DNA of 64,000 bases. Source: Actinoplanes couchii. Its GTDB lineage: Bacteria > Actinomycetota > Actinomycetes > Mycobacteriales > Micromonosporaceae. The position numbers were made by a program, and so were the translations under genes. Within the stretch, counting starts at the first letter, position 1. Every line of letters begins with the position of its first letter. The DNA lies in contig NZ_BOMG01000103.1 in NCBI RefSeq assembly GCF_016862075.1, positions 86,324 through 150,323 on the forward strand. Direction: 5' to 3'. Below the pieces are notes generated by a model, which made no database searches, had not been told where the DNA came from, and saw only the letters and a list, made by a program, of their open reading frames with translations. Positions 8,426 to 14,655 of this stretch are shown here, piece after piece.

Positions 8426-8827
8426 GTGCGGCTCGCGGTCCGCTCCGACCTGCCCGTCCTCGCCGAGATGAGAGACACCGACCTTTCCGCGTACGAGGGA
8501 TGGGTGGCCGCTCACCGCGAGTCGCACCTGCCCTTCGTGGCGGAGCTCGACGGTCAGGTGGTCGGCAACGCCTGGCTGCACGTCGCCGAACGGGTACCCG
8601 GCAACGGCAAACTGGACCGCTGGTACGGCGACGTGCAGTCGGTGATGGTCCGCGAGGAGTACCGCGGCCGGGGCATCGGCGCAGCCCTGATCGAGGCGAT
8701 CCTGGCCGAGGCCCGCAGCCGGGGCCTGCTGCACGTGACCGTCCACTCCGGCCGGCGGGCGGTCGACTTCTACCTGCGCAACGGCTTCGTCCACCACCGG
8801 CAGATGCTGATCTGGGAAGCCGGATAA
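8426..8827 (+). CDS. GNAT family N-acetyltransferase
   Basis: 133 residues. The acetyl-CoA loop VREEYRGRGIGAALIEAI lies near residues 73-90, preceded by QSVMV and followed by VHSGRRAVDFYLRNGF, the C-terminal GNAT motif. GTG 8426 follows the phosphotransferase stop at once; the frame is open further upstream but reads through the antisense-like part of that gene. Substrate unknown. Confidence 0.88.
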   Translation: MRLAVRSDLPVLAEMRDTDLSAYEGWVAAHRESHLPFVAELDGQVVGNAWLHVAERVPGNGKLDRWYGDVQSVMVREEYRGRGIGAALIEAILAEARSRGLLHVTVHSGRRAVDFYLRNGFVHHRQMLIWEAG

Positions 8828-8832
8828 ATAGG

Positions 8833-8862
8833 TTGGCGGGGTCCGCGGGGTGCTACTAGGGT
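8833..8862 (+). promoter_or_regulatory. Promoter of the leader-tRNA operon
   Basis: TTGGCG (8833-8838) and TAGGGT (8857-8862), spaced by 18 bp, resemble a housekeeping-sigma promoter of actinomycetes. Transcription would begin near 8869, giving a leader of about 38 bases before the small ORF. There is no other gene between it and the tRNA array. Confidence 0.55.
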
Positions 8863-8906
8863 TTGTCTCAACAGGCCGCACCGAGCTGAAGGAAAGGAGA
8901 CCTCCG

Positions 8907-8966
8907 ATGTCGTCGTCAGTCGTGCAGGAATCCGAACAGCAGCTCGAGTCCGGGAGGGGCGACTGA
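8907..8966 (+). CDS. 19-codon leader peptide of the tRNA array
   Basis: A tiny ORF, MSSSVVQESEQQLESGRGD, with a strong ribosome site (AAGGAAAGGAG) six to eight bases before its ATG and a stop 17 bases before a strong intrinsic terminator. Codons 2-14 are almost wholly Ser, Val, Gln and Glu. They include two TCG, one GTC, one GTG, three CAG, two GAA and one GAG; every tRNA encoded just downstream has at least one cognate codon here. Codons 15-18 (8949-8957 and beyond) also form the antiterminator arm. I read it as an attenuation leader rather than a functional peptide. That is inference. Confidence 0.65.
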   Translation: MSSSVVQESEQQLESGRGD

Positions 8967-8997
8967 CGCCCGCAGCTTTTCGAAGCCGCCTCCCGGA
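8949..8997 (+). promoter_or_regulatory. Antiterminator of the leader-tRNA operon
   Basis: TCCGGGAGG (8949-8957, inside the end of the leader ORF) is exactly complementary to CCTCCCGGA (8989-8997), the 5' arm of the terminator. With one bulged base the pairing extends by GGC/GCC. This helix excludes the terminator. A further CCTCC at 8901-8905, beside the leader start codon, can pair with GGAGG at 8953-8957. The layout thus offers 1:2, 2:3 and 3:4 pairings as in trp-type attenuators. Confidence 0.65.
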
Positions 8998-9018
8998 AAT
9001 CGGGTGGGCGGCTTTTTT
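8983..9018 (+). terminator. Intrinsic terminator (attenuator) before the tRNA array
   Basis: Arms 8983-8995 and 9001-9014 pair over 13 bp with one bulged T around a five-base GAAAT loop. Six T residues follow (9013-9018). It is one of the few terminators in the window with a real T-run. It ends three bases before the first tRNA, so the tRNAs can only be made from the upstream promoter by read-through. Confidence 0.85.
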
Positions 9019-9021
9019 AAT

Positions 9022-9093
9022 GGACTCGTGGAGCAGTGGAACGCTCGTCAGCCTCTCAAGCTGGAGACGCCGGTTCGATCCCGGTCGGGTCTA
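9022..9093 (+). tRNA. tRNA-Glu (CTC)
   Basis: Cloverleaf: acceptor GGACTCG/CGGGTCT with two G-T pairs, D stem GAGC/GCTC, anticodon stem TCAGC/GCTGG with loop CTCTCAA (anticodon CTC, reads GAG), T arm GCCGG-TTCGATC-CCGGT, discriminator A. CCA is not encoded. U33 is normal. The G-T first acceptor pair and one G-T in the T stem make it weaker than a housekeeping tRNA. Confidence 0.85.
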
Positions 9094-9103
9094 CGAAACA
9101 CAT

Positions 9104-9176
9104 TCCGAGATGGTGCAACCGGCAGCACGCCCGATTCTGGATCGGGAGGTTCGAGGTTCGAGTCCTCGTCTCGGAG
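9104..9176 (+). tRNA. tRNA-Gln (CTG)
   Basis: Acceptor TCCGAGA/TCTCGGA, D stem GTGC/GCAC, anticodon stem CCCGA/TCGGG with loop TTCTGGA (anticodon CTG, reads CAG), T arm CGAGG-TTCGAGT-CCTCG, discriminator G as usual for Gln. All stems are fully paired. CCA is not encoded. It lies 10 bp after the Glu tRNA. Confidence 0.93.
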
Positions 9177-9192
9177 CGCAGGAAAAAGAAAT

Positions 9193-9277
9193 GGATGGGC
9201 CAGCCGATGGGCGCCGGCCGCGGTCCCGAAAACCGTTGGGGGTAACACCCGTGCGAGTTCGACTCTCGCCCCATCCG
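9193..9277 (+). tRNA. tRNA-Ser (CGA), C33 variant
   Basis: 85 bases with a long variable arm typical of Ser. Acceptor GGATGGG/CCCATCC, anticodon stem GCGGT/ACCGT, loop CCCGAAA (anticodon CGA, reads TCG), variable stem GGGT/ACCC, T arm GCGAG-TTCGACT-CTCGC, discriminator G. The base at position 33 (9226) is C where U is nearly universal. CCA is not encoded. Confidence 0.85.
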
Positions 9278-9287
9278 CGCAGTTCAC

Positions 9288-9361
9288 GTCCGGCTGGCTC
9301 AGCCTGGTAGAGCGCCATCCCGACACGGTGGAGGACGCTGGTTCGAATCCAGCGCCGGACA
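9288..9361 (+). tRNA. tRNA-Val (GAC), C33 variant
   Basis: Acceptor GTCCGGC/GCCGGAC, D stem GCTC/GAGC, anticodon stem CCATC/GGTGG, loop CCGACAC (anticodon GAC, reads GTC/GTT), T arm GCTGG-TTCGAAT-CCAGC, discriminator A. Position 33 (9321) is C instead of U. All stems otherwise pair well. CCA is not encoded. Confidence 0.9.
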
Positions 9362-9375
9362 CGACAATTGAACAG

Positions 9376-9450
9376 GGCGCAGTGGGCGAAAAGGTAGAGC
9401 CGCCGGTCTTTCAAACCGGACACTTGCGGGTTCGAACCCCGCCTGCGCTA
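9376..9450 (+). tRNA. tRNA-Glu (TTC)
   Basis: Acceptor GGCGCAG/CTGCGCT with a G-T first pair, anticodon stem CCGGT/ACCGG, loop CTTTCAA (anticodon TTC, reads GAA and by wobble GAG), T arm GCGGG-TTCGAAC-CCCGC, discriminator A. U33 is present. The D stem is short (GGC/GCC). CCA is not encoded. The second Glu tRNA of the array. Confidence 0.88.
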
Positions 9451-9463
9451 CGCACGAAGCCAA

Positions 9464-9535
9464 GCCCGGTTAGCTCAGCGGCAGAGCATCTCGCCTACAC
9501 CGAGACGGCCGGCGGTTCAAATCCGTCACCGGGCA
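9464..9535 (+). tRNA. tRNA-Val (TAC), C33 variant
   Basis: Acceptor GCCCGGT/ACCGGGC, D stem GCTC/GAGC, anticodon stem TCTCG/CGAGA, loop CCTACAC (anticodon TAC, reads GTA and GTG), T arm GGCGG-TTCAAAT-CCGTC, discriminator A. Position 33 (9495) is C. It is the last tRNA of the array; the 155 bp that follow hold no further tRNA-like T arm. Confidence 0.9.
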
Positions 9536-9690
9536 CGTCGTCCACCGGAGCACTTTCAACAACCCCGCCACCTTGATGACCGGCAGGCCCCGGCCGCAGT
9601 TCCGGAAAACGATCCGGGACGGTAAATTTATCGGCGGATCTCGATATCTAGGGAGACGCTCGGAAAACGACCGAAGAGGTTGACCGGGAA

Positions 9691-10743
9691 GTGGCTGGCA
9701 TCCCGCCGGCAGATATCTCGGATGATCAGCTCGTCGTGATGCTGGTGGACCGAGCTCGGGGTGACGACCTGAAGCTGACCGGCGAGGGTGGGCTGTTGCA
9801 ACAGCTCACCAAGCGGATCCTGGAGTCCGCGCTCGAAGGCGAGATCACCGATCACGTCGGGTTCGACAAGCATGACAAGGCCGCGAACAAGCGGGAGAAC
9901 ACCCGTAACGGTCACCGGTCCAAGACGGTGATCACCGGCGTCGGGCCGGTCGAGATCCGGGTGCCCCGCGATGTGGCCGGCTCGTTCGAGCCGCAGATCG
10001 TGCGCAAGCGGCAACGCCGGCTGACCGGCGTCGACGAGCTCGTCCTGCCGTTGTCGGCCAAAGGCCTCACGCATGGGGAGATCGCTGCTCACCTGAGCGA
10101 GGTGCATGGCACCGAAGTTTCGAAGCAGACGATCTCCACGATCACCGACAAGGTGATGGACGGGATGGCCGAGTGGCAGAACCGCGGTGTGCAGGACGTG
10201 CTCATGCTTGTCTGCGACGGGCTCAAGGGCCTGCCTGACGCGGTCGAGACGGTCTGGCCCAAGACCGTCGTGCAAACCTGCGTGGTTCACCTTCTGCGGA
10301 ACTCGTTCAAGTACTCGGCGCGTCAGGACTACGAGAAGATCGCCCGGGCGTTGAAACCGGTCTACACCGCGGCGACCGAGGACGCCGCCACCGAACGCTT
10401 CCTCGAGTTCAGCGAGACCTGGGGCGGCAAGTGTCCGGCGCTCGTGAGGTTGTGGGAGAACGCCTGGTCGGAGTGCGTGCCGTTCCTCGCCTTCGACGTA
10501 GAGATCCGCAAGGTCATCTGCACCACGAACGCCATCGAGTCCGTGAACGCCCGCATCCGCAAGGCCGTCCGGGCCCGCGGTCACTTCCCGAACGAGACCG
10601 CCGCCCTCAAATGTGTATACATGGCGTTGATGAGCCTCGACCCGACCGGCGCCGGCCGCCGCCGCCGGACCATGCGCTGGAAAGCACCCCTGAACGCCTT
10701 CCAAACCGCCTTCGAAGGCCGGCCCGACCCGGCCATCCACTGA
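9691..10743 (+). pseudogene. IS256-family transposase with internal deletion
   Basis: 350 residues against about 410-420 for IS256 transposases. N-terminal (KRILESALEGEITDHVG, NGHRSKTV) and C-terminal (TTNAIESVNARIRKAV, HFPNETAALKCVYM) blocks are intact. However GMAEWQ joins directly to NRGVQDVLMLVCDGLKG at base 10180, in frame. The missing 65 or so residues include the FIDA motif with the first catalytic Asp of the DDE triad; Asp176 and Glu283 remain. It should be catalytically dead. I could not find a matching left terminal repeat to the right-hand flank, so the element is probably also truncated at its ends. Confidence 0.85.
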
Positions 10744-10837
10744 CCCACCACAACTCAGATCAGCCGTTCTCTTTACAGGCCCAACGATCCGCGCCTGCTC
10801 GCCGCACGACCCCGACGCGGCAGGTCTTCGCCGGGGT

Positions 10838-10867
10838 GGGCCGGGCCCGCCGAAGCGGGGCCGGCCC
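10838..10867 (-). terminator. Hairpin terminator of ricin-lectin gene
   Basis: GGGCCGG-GCCCGC and its near-perfect complement enclose a CGAA loop, 20 bp after the lectin stop on the minus strand. GC-rich hairpins without a T-run are common in this genus-level group. Confidence 0.5.
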
Positions 10868-10886
10868 GGCCGGGTTCAGGCGGCGG

Positions 10887-11540
10887 TCAGAGGAGGAGCC
10901 ACGACTCGTTGTAGGGCGCGTTCGATTCGCAGCCGAATTGCAGGATCGGCGCGTTGTTGTTCAGGCTCGCGTTCTGCACGGTCAGGCATCGTCCGCTGTG
11001 CCGGTTGACGATGTGCACCTCGGAAGAATTGACGAACGGGCTCGTCAGGTACCAGTCGTCGTTGTGCGGCGCGGTGTTGTCACAGGTGAACTGCAGGATG
11101 CGGGCATTGTCCGCGGTTCCGGCATTCTGCACGGCGAGACATTTCCCGCTGTGCCGGTTGACCAGGTGGTAGTAGATGCCACCGGCGGTCACCTCGTCGA
11201 AATACCAGTCGTCGTTGTGCGGCTCGGTGTTGTCGCACGTGAACTGGAGCGCGAACGCGTTCTGGGCGGTGCTCGCGTTCTGGATCGCGATGCACCGGCC
11301 GCTGTTGACGTTCCAGAGGTGGAACGGCCCGAGGCGGGCGGCCAGCGCACCGGTCTCCCCGGCTGCGGTGACGTAGGTCTCCGGGTCGGCACCCGGCGGT
11401 AGCACGACCGGCTGGGCCCCGGTGGCCGCCGGGGCCGTCACCGGCTCGGCGGCCTGTGCCGGGCCGGACAGTCCGACGGCGAGCACCGCGAGAACGGACA
11501 CGACGGCCGCCCCGATGGCACGCCTGCGCGTGTTGGACAT
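10887..11540 (-). CDS. Secreted ricin-type beta-trefoil lectin
   Basis: 217 residues. Signal peptide 1-30 (ends PAQAA). Residues about 72-217 hold three repeats of about 45 residues, each with (H/W)xVNxxSGxC, an (I/V)QNA segment and an LQFxCxxxxPxNxxW ending, i.e. one ricin B-type trefoil with QxW-like motifs and paired cysteines. No catalytic module is attached, so this is a stand-alone extracellular carbohydrate binder. Single gene with its own hairpin terminator. Confidence 0.9.
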   Translation of the reverse strand: MSNTRRRAIGAAVVSVLAVLAVGLSGPAQAAEPVTAPAATGAQPVVLPPGADPETYVTAAGETGALAARLGPFHLWNVNSGRCIAIQNASTAQNAFALQFTCDNTEPHNDDWYFDEVTAGGIYYHLVNRHSGKCLAVQNAGTADNARILQFTCDNTAPHNDDWYLTSPFVNSSEVHIVNRHSGRCLTVQNASLNNNAPILQFGCESNAPYNESWLLL

Positions 11541-11750
11541 ACCACTCCTCAGTCGATTCTTCCGATCCCGAACGGGATCCAGGATTGCGGGACCGATGAC
11601 AAGAAGGGGTCACATCGAACACGTACAATAGGCGCTGGTAAATGCGTACAATCAATCAAATGAATTTCAAGTGAACGCCCACGATATTTCCCCCGTGTCG
11701 AACCTCGACGGCCCGCGTGAATCGAAGACTATCACTCGGTAATGCCATTC

Positions 11751-12785
11751 TCACCCGCCGTGAGTCACGGATTCCGGCGAGAGGCCCCACGCGGAAGCGA
11801 TGCGGGCCAGGGAGTCCTGCTGGGTGGCCGGGTCGTAGAGCATGCCGGCCAGGATCAGCTCGTCGGCCTCGGTGTGCTTCACCAGGGCGTCCAGGCTCGC
11901 CACCACCTCGTCGGCGGTGCCGACGTACTGGGCTCCGGACAGCGCCTCCATCATCTGCCGGTCCAGGTCCGAGAACGACCGGGCGGCGGCCGCTTCCGGG
12001 GAGATCATCGGCTGGAAACCGCCGGTGCGCAGGTTCAGCATCATCACCCGGGACGGGCCGGCCTGGAACTGTGCCTGCTCCGCGGTCTCGGCGGCGATCA
12101 CCGACGCGCTGACCATCACGTGCGGCCGCGGGAAACGCGGCGACGGCTGGAACCCGGTCCGGTACAGGTCCAGGGCCTCCTCCAGGCCGGACGCGGTCGG
12201 GAAGTGGTAGGCGTAGCAGAACGGCAGCCCGAGCGCCGCCGCCATCTGCGCGCCATAGGTCGAGGACCCCAGGATCCAGATCTCCGGGTACGTCGCCGGG
12301 GCGGGCGTGGCCTTCAACCGCCCGGCGCGGGTGGCCTGCCGGTCGTCGCCGAGCAGGCCCATCAGCATCCGCAGGTGCTCGGGGAACTGCTCCACGGTCA
12401 GGTAGGGCGAGACCCCGCGCAGAGCCGCCGCGGTCACCTGGTCGGTGCCGGGCGCCCGCCCGATGCCCAGGTCGACCCGGCCGGGGTAGAGCGCTTCGAG
12501 GATCGCGAACTGTTCGGCGACCACGAACGGCATGTGGTTGGGCAGCATCACGCCGCCCGAGCCGACCTTGATCCGGGTCGTGTTGGCAGCGGCGGCGGCC
12601 ATCAGCACCGCGGGCGCGGTGGACGCGACGGCCGGGGTGTTGTGGTGCTCGGCCACCCAGAACCGGGAGTAGCCCAGCTCGTCGGCGGCCCTGGCGGTGC
12701 CGATCGCGCCGTGCAGGGCGTCGCCGCTGGTGTGGCCCTCGCGGACGACGGCCAGTTCCAGAACGGAGAGCGGTACGCGGGTCAT
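11751..12785 (-). CDS. LLM class flavin-dependent monooxygenase (luciferase-like)
   Basis: 344 residues in the bacterial luciferase-like fold: LSVLELAVVREG start, WVAEHHNTPAVASTAPAVL, GSGGVMLPNHMPFVVAEQF and DLGIGRAPGT, the subgroup often annotated as MsnO8/luciferase-like. FMNH2-dependent oxidation of an unknown substrate. Start ATG 12785 overlaps the TGA of the TetR gene (ATGA), so regulator and enzyme are one operon with coupled translation. Confidence 0.92.
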   Translation of the reverse strand: MTRVPLSVLELAVVREGHTSGDALHGAIGTARAADELGYSRFWVAEHHNTPAVASTAPAVLMAAAAANTTRIKVGSGGVMLPNHMPFVVAEQFAILEALYPGRVDLGIGRAPGTDQVTAAALRGVSPYLTVEQFPEHLRMLMGLLGDDRQATRAGRLKATPAPATYPEIWILGSSTYGAQMAAALGLPFCYAYHFPTASGLEEALDLYRTGFQPSPRFPRPHVMVSASVIAAETAEQAQFQAGPSRVMMLNLRTGGFQPMISPEAAAARSFSDLDRQMMEALSGAQYVGTADEVVASLDALVKHTEADELILAGMLYDPATQQDSLARIASAWGLSPESVTHGG

Positions 12786-13348
12786 AGCTTTTTCCATTCG
12801 GGAGAGATCACGAGGGTGAACGCCTCGTCGATGAGCGCGTGCAGGCCGGGGATGCCGGTGTCGACGTCCCAGCGGGCGGAGACCGTGCTGAAGGCGGCCC
12901 GGGCCGTGTTGATCAGCAGGTCGAGCTGCAGATCGGTGGCGGCGGTGTCCCGGCCGGCGGCCCAGGCGCGGGCGCAGTCCCAGAACCTGTCGCACGTCTC
13001 GCGGGAGCAGACCGCGAGCGACGGGCTGGCGGCGATGACCCGGCACTGCCTGACGATCTCCGCACCGGCAGCCGCGGTGTAGGCCAGGATCAGCTGGTGC
13101 AGGGCGGTCCAGAGGGGCTCGCCGGCGGGCCGGGCGGCGGTGAGCTCGGCCCAGAGCCGCGGATCGTCCGGGTCCGGGTCGAACAGCACCGACTCCTTGG
13201 CGGCGAAGTAGTTGAAGTAGGTGCGCCGCGAGATGCCGGCGGCGGCGGTGATGTCGTCGACGGACACCGCGTCGAAGCCCCGATCGGCCATCAGCCCGAC
13301 CGCCGAGTCACGGATCAGGCGCCACGTCTGTGGGCTTCGCTGTCGCAC
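12782..13348 (-). CDS. TetR/AcrR family regulator
   Basis: 188 residues. N-terminal helix-turn-helix DITAAAGISRRTYFNYFAAKE (about 32-52) with the characteristic FNYF of TetR; the rest is a helical ligand-binding domain. GTG start. It heads the operon with the luciferase-like gene and lies 17 bp downstream of a perfect palindrome, so it very likely represses its own operon. Confidence 0.92.
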   Translation of the reverse strand: MRQRSPQTWRLIRDSAVGLMADRGFDAVSVDDITAAAGISRRTYFNYFAAKESVLFDPDPDDPRLWAELTAARPAGEPLWTALHQLILAYTAAAGAEIVRQCRVIAASPSLAVCSRETCDRFWDCARAWAAGRDTAATDLQLDLLINTARAAFSTVSARWDVDTGIPGLHALIDEAFTLVISPEWKKL

Positions 13349-13364
13349 GTCGCCACCCTAACTC

Positions 13365-13385
13365 ATCGTGCACTGAGTGCACGAT
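13365..13385. promoter_or_regulatory. Perfect 21-bp TetR operator
   Basis: ATCGTGCACT, one G, AGTGCACGAT: a perfect 10-bp dyad 17 bp before the TetR start. This is textbook operator geometry for TetR autoregulation. Confidence 0.75.
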
Positions 13386-13445
13386 AGCCCCCGGCGATAT
13401 CCGGGAATGAATCCGATCAATGCGCTGAGCAGCGCTCGGTCAATC

Positions 13446-13472
13446 TGCCAGGTAGCATAGAGCCACCTGGCA
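13446..13472. promoter_or_regulatory. TGCCAGGT/ACCTGGCA inverted repeat
   Basis: Two perfect 8-bp arms separated by 11 bases, 70 bp before the orphan DUF5753 gene. The TGCCA element recurs in the control region of the HTH-DUF5753 gene at 14551-14594. Confidence 0.45.
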
Positions 13473-13540
13473 CTCCCCTTTCCGGACTCAACGGCGAGGA
13501 CAACGACCCCAGCTTCGGATACCCAGAAGGAGTTGGTCTG

Positions 13541-14149
13541 ATGGACCCCCGTCCCGCTCTGTGGCAGCGTCTCGGCATCACCCTCGATCCCGGCGACCCG
13601 CTCAGCCCCGAGACCCGTCTCCTGGTGGAGTTCGAGAAACGCGCCTGCCGCATCGACACCTTCGAACCGATGGTCATCCCCGGCCTACTGCAGACCCGGG
13701 CGTACGCGGAGATCGTCCTGGGTTTCTTCGCCCCGCCGGAGGTCCTGGACCAGCACGTGGCCGCCCGCCTGGCCCGGCAGTCCCTGCTGGACTCCACCGA
13801 CGGCCCGTCGATGCGTTTCCTGATCGACGAATCGGCGCTGCACCGCTGGGCGGGGGCGTCCGGCCCCGGCCCGGCGATCATGCGGGAACAGATCGACCGG
13901 CTCCGGGACGCGGCCCGCCACCCCCGGGTGGACGTGCGGATCGTGCCGTTGCGGGCCGGCCTGCACGAGGGCATCAAGGGCCCGCTCGTCGTCCTGGAAT
14001 TCGACGATCCGGAACCGGAGGGCCTGGTCTATCTGGAGGATCCGAAAGGCGACGTGATCCGGACCGGGCCGGAGGCGGTACGACAGTTCGCGGACCGGTT
14101 CGGATCACTGATGGATCTCGCCGTGCCGATCGATTCCCACGGCGGATGA
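13541..14149 (+). CDS. Orphan DUF5753 protein lacking its HTH domain
   Basis: 202 residues that align to the C-terminal DUF5753 half of the XRE regulator at 14656: FEKRACRIDTFEPMVIPGLL, QTRAYAEIVL, FLIDESALHRW, REQIDRLRDAARHPRVDVRI, GPLVVLEF. The usual N-terminal XRE helix-turn-helix (about 75 residues) is absent. The start MDPRPALWQRLGI follows an AGAAGGAG ribosome site, so this looks like a real short gene, not a frame accident. It could act as a non-DNA-binding partner. Function unknown. Confidence 0.8.
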   Translation: MDPRPALWQRLGITLDPGDPLSPETRLLVEFEKRACRIDTFEPMVIPGLLQTRAYAEIVLGFFAPPEVLDQHVAARLARQSLLDSTDGPSMRFLIDESALHRWAGASGPGPAIMREQIDRLRDAARHPRVDVRIVPLRAGLHEGIKGPLVVLEFDDPEPEGLVYLEDPKGDVIRTGPEAVRQFADRFGSLMDLAVPIDSHGG

Positions 14150-14190
14150 CGGACTTCCGCGGCGGCGTCATCGCCGCCGCGGGAGGATGG

Positions 14191-14415
14191 TCAGCGCACT
14201 TGCGAGACGACCAGGAGAATCAGGGCGCCGACGGCGAACAGAACAGTCATTCCCATGGCCGCCGCGGCCCTGAGCACTTCGGCGAATGGTCGCAACGAAC
14301 GGGCGAGCGACCGGAGCGCCAGAATGATCAGGATCGCGGCGCCGAGGATCATAACGGTTGAGGCACCGTGACCTGGCGGCTGTTCTGTGGACAGCGCGAC
14401 GACTACACTTTCCAC
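14191..14415 (-). CDS. Small two-helix membrane protein
   Basis: 74 residues from GTG 14415, chosen because GAAAGGA lies seven to eight bases upstream; the frame is open further but that part looks non-coding. Two hydrophobic segments (about residues 19-37 and 53-72) separated by a basic amphipathic stretch RSLARSLRPFAEVLRAA. No recognised family. Convergent with the DUF5753 gene. Confidence 0.6.
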   Translation of the reverse strand: MESVVVALSTEQPPGHGASTVMILGAAILIILALRSLARSLRPFAEVLRAAAAMGMTVLFAVGALILLVVSQVR

Positions 14416-14550
14416 GAGCTTCGTCCTTTCTTTCCGTGTGACCGGTTGGGGGACAAGCGATTCATGGGCGCCTCCGGTTGCAGCCGGGGGTGCCCATCGC
14501 ATTGAGGGCTCGTTCACCCTTACGGACAGTCTGAGTGTCAACACGTCTAG

Positions 14551-14594
14551 TTGGCAATTGCCAAAACGAGGGTTGGCAGACTACGTTTTGCCAG
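14551..14594. promoter_or_regulatory. TTGGCA repeat operator before HTH-DUF5753 gene
   Basis: A perfect 14-bp palindrome TTGGCAATTGCCAA (14551-14564) is followed by a second dyad TTGGCA...TTGCCA (14573-14592). Both sit 60-105 bp before the regulator start and could be its autoregulatory operators. They also face the minus-strand small membrane protein. Confidence 0.55.
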
Positions 14595-14655
14595 CCGCAC
14601 CCGTTGACAGCACTGCTGGACGTAGGATCGGGGTGCGTCAGCAGGAGGTGGCAGA

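Noticed and set aside
8865..9020. T-box riboswitch as the control element of the tRNA array
   Set aside because: No T-box sequence or specifier stem was visible, whereas a translated leader with codon bias and a competing helix explains the layout.
9004..9576. 190-codon open frame across the tRNA genes (and several minus-strand ones)
   Set aside because: It runs through six cloverleaves; the translation carries repeats of tRNA T-arm sequence, not protein.
9600..10800. Intact IS256 element with terminal inverted repeats
   Set aside because: The right flank (GATCAGCCGTTCTC region) has no matching inverted copy on the left by eye.
9536..10886. Integration site or prophage next to the tRNA genes
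   Set aside because: No integrase, no phage gene and no repeat of a tRNA 3' end were found; only the IS256 remnant is present.
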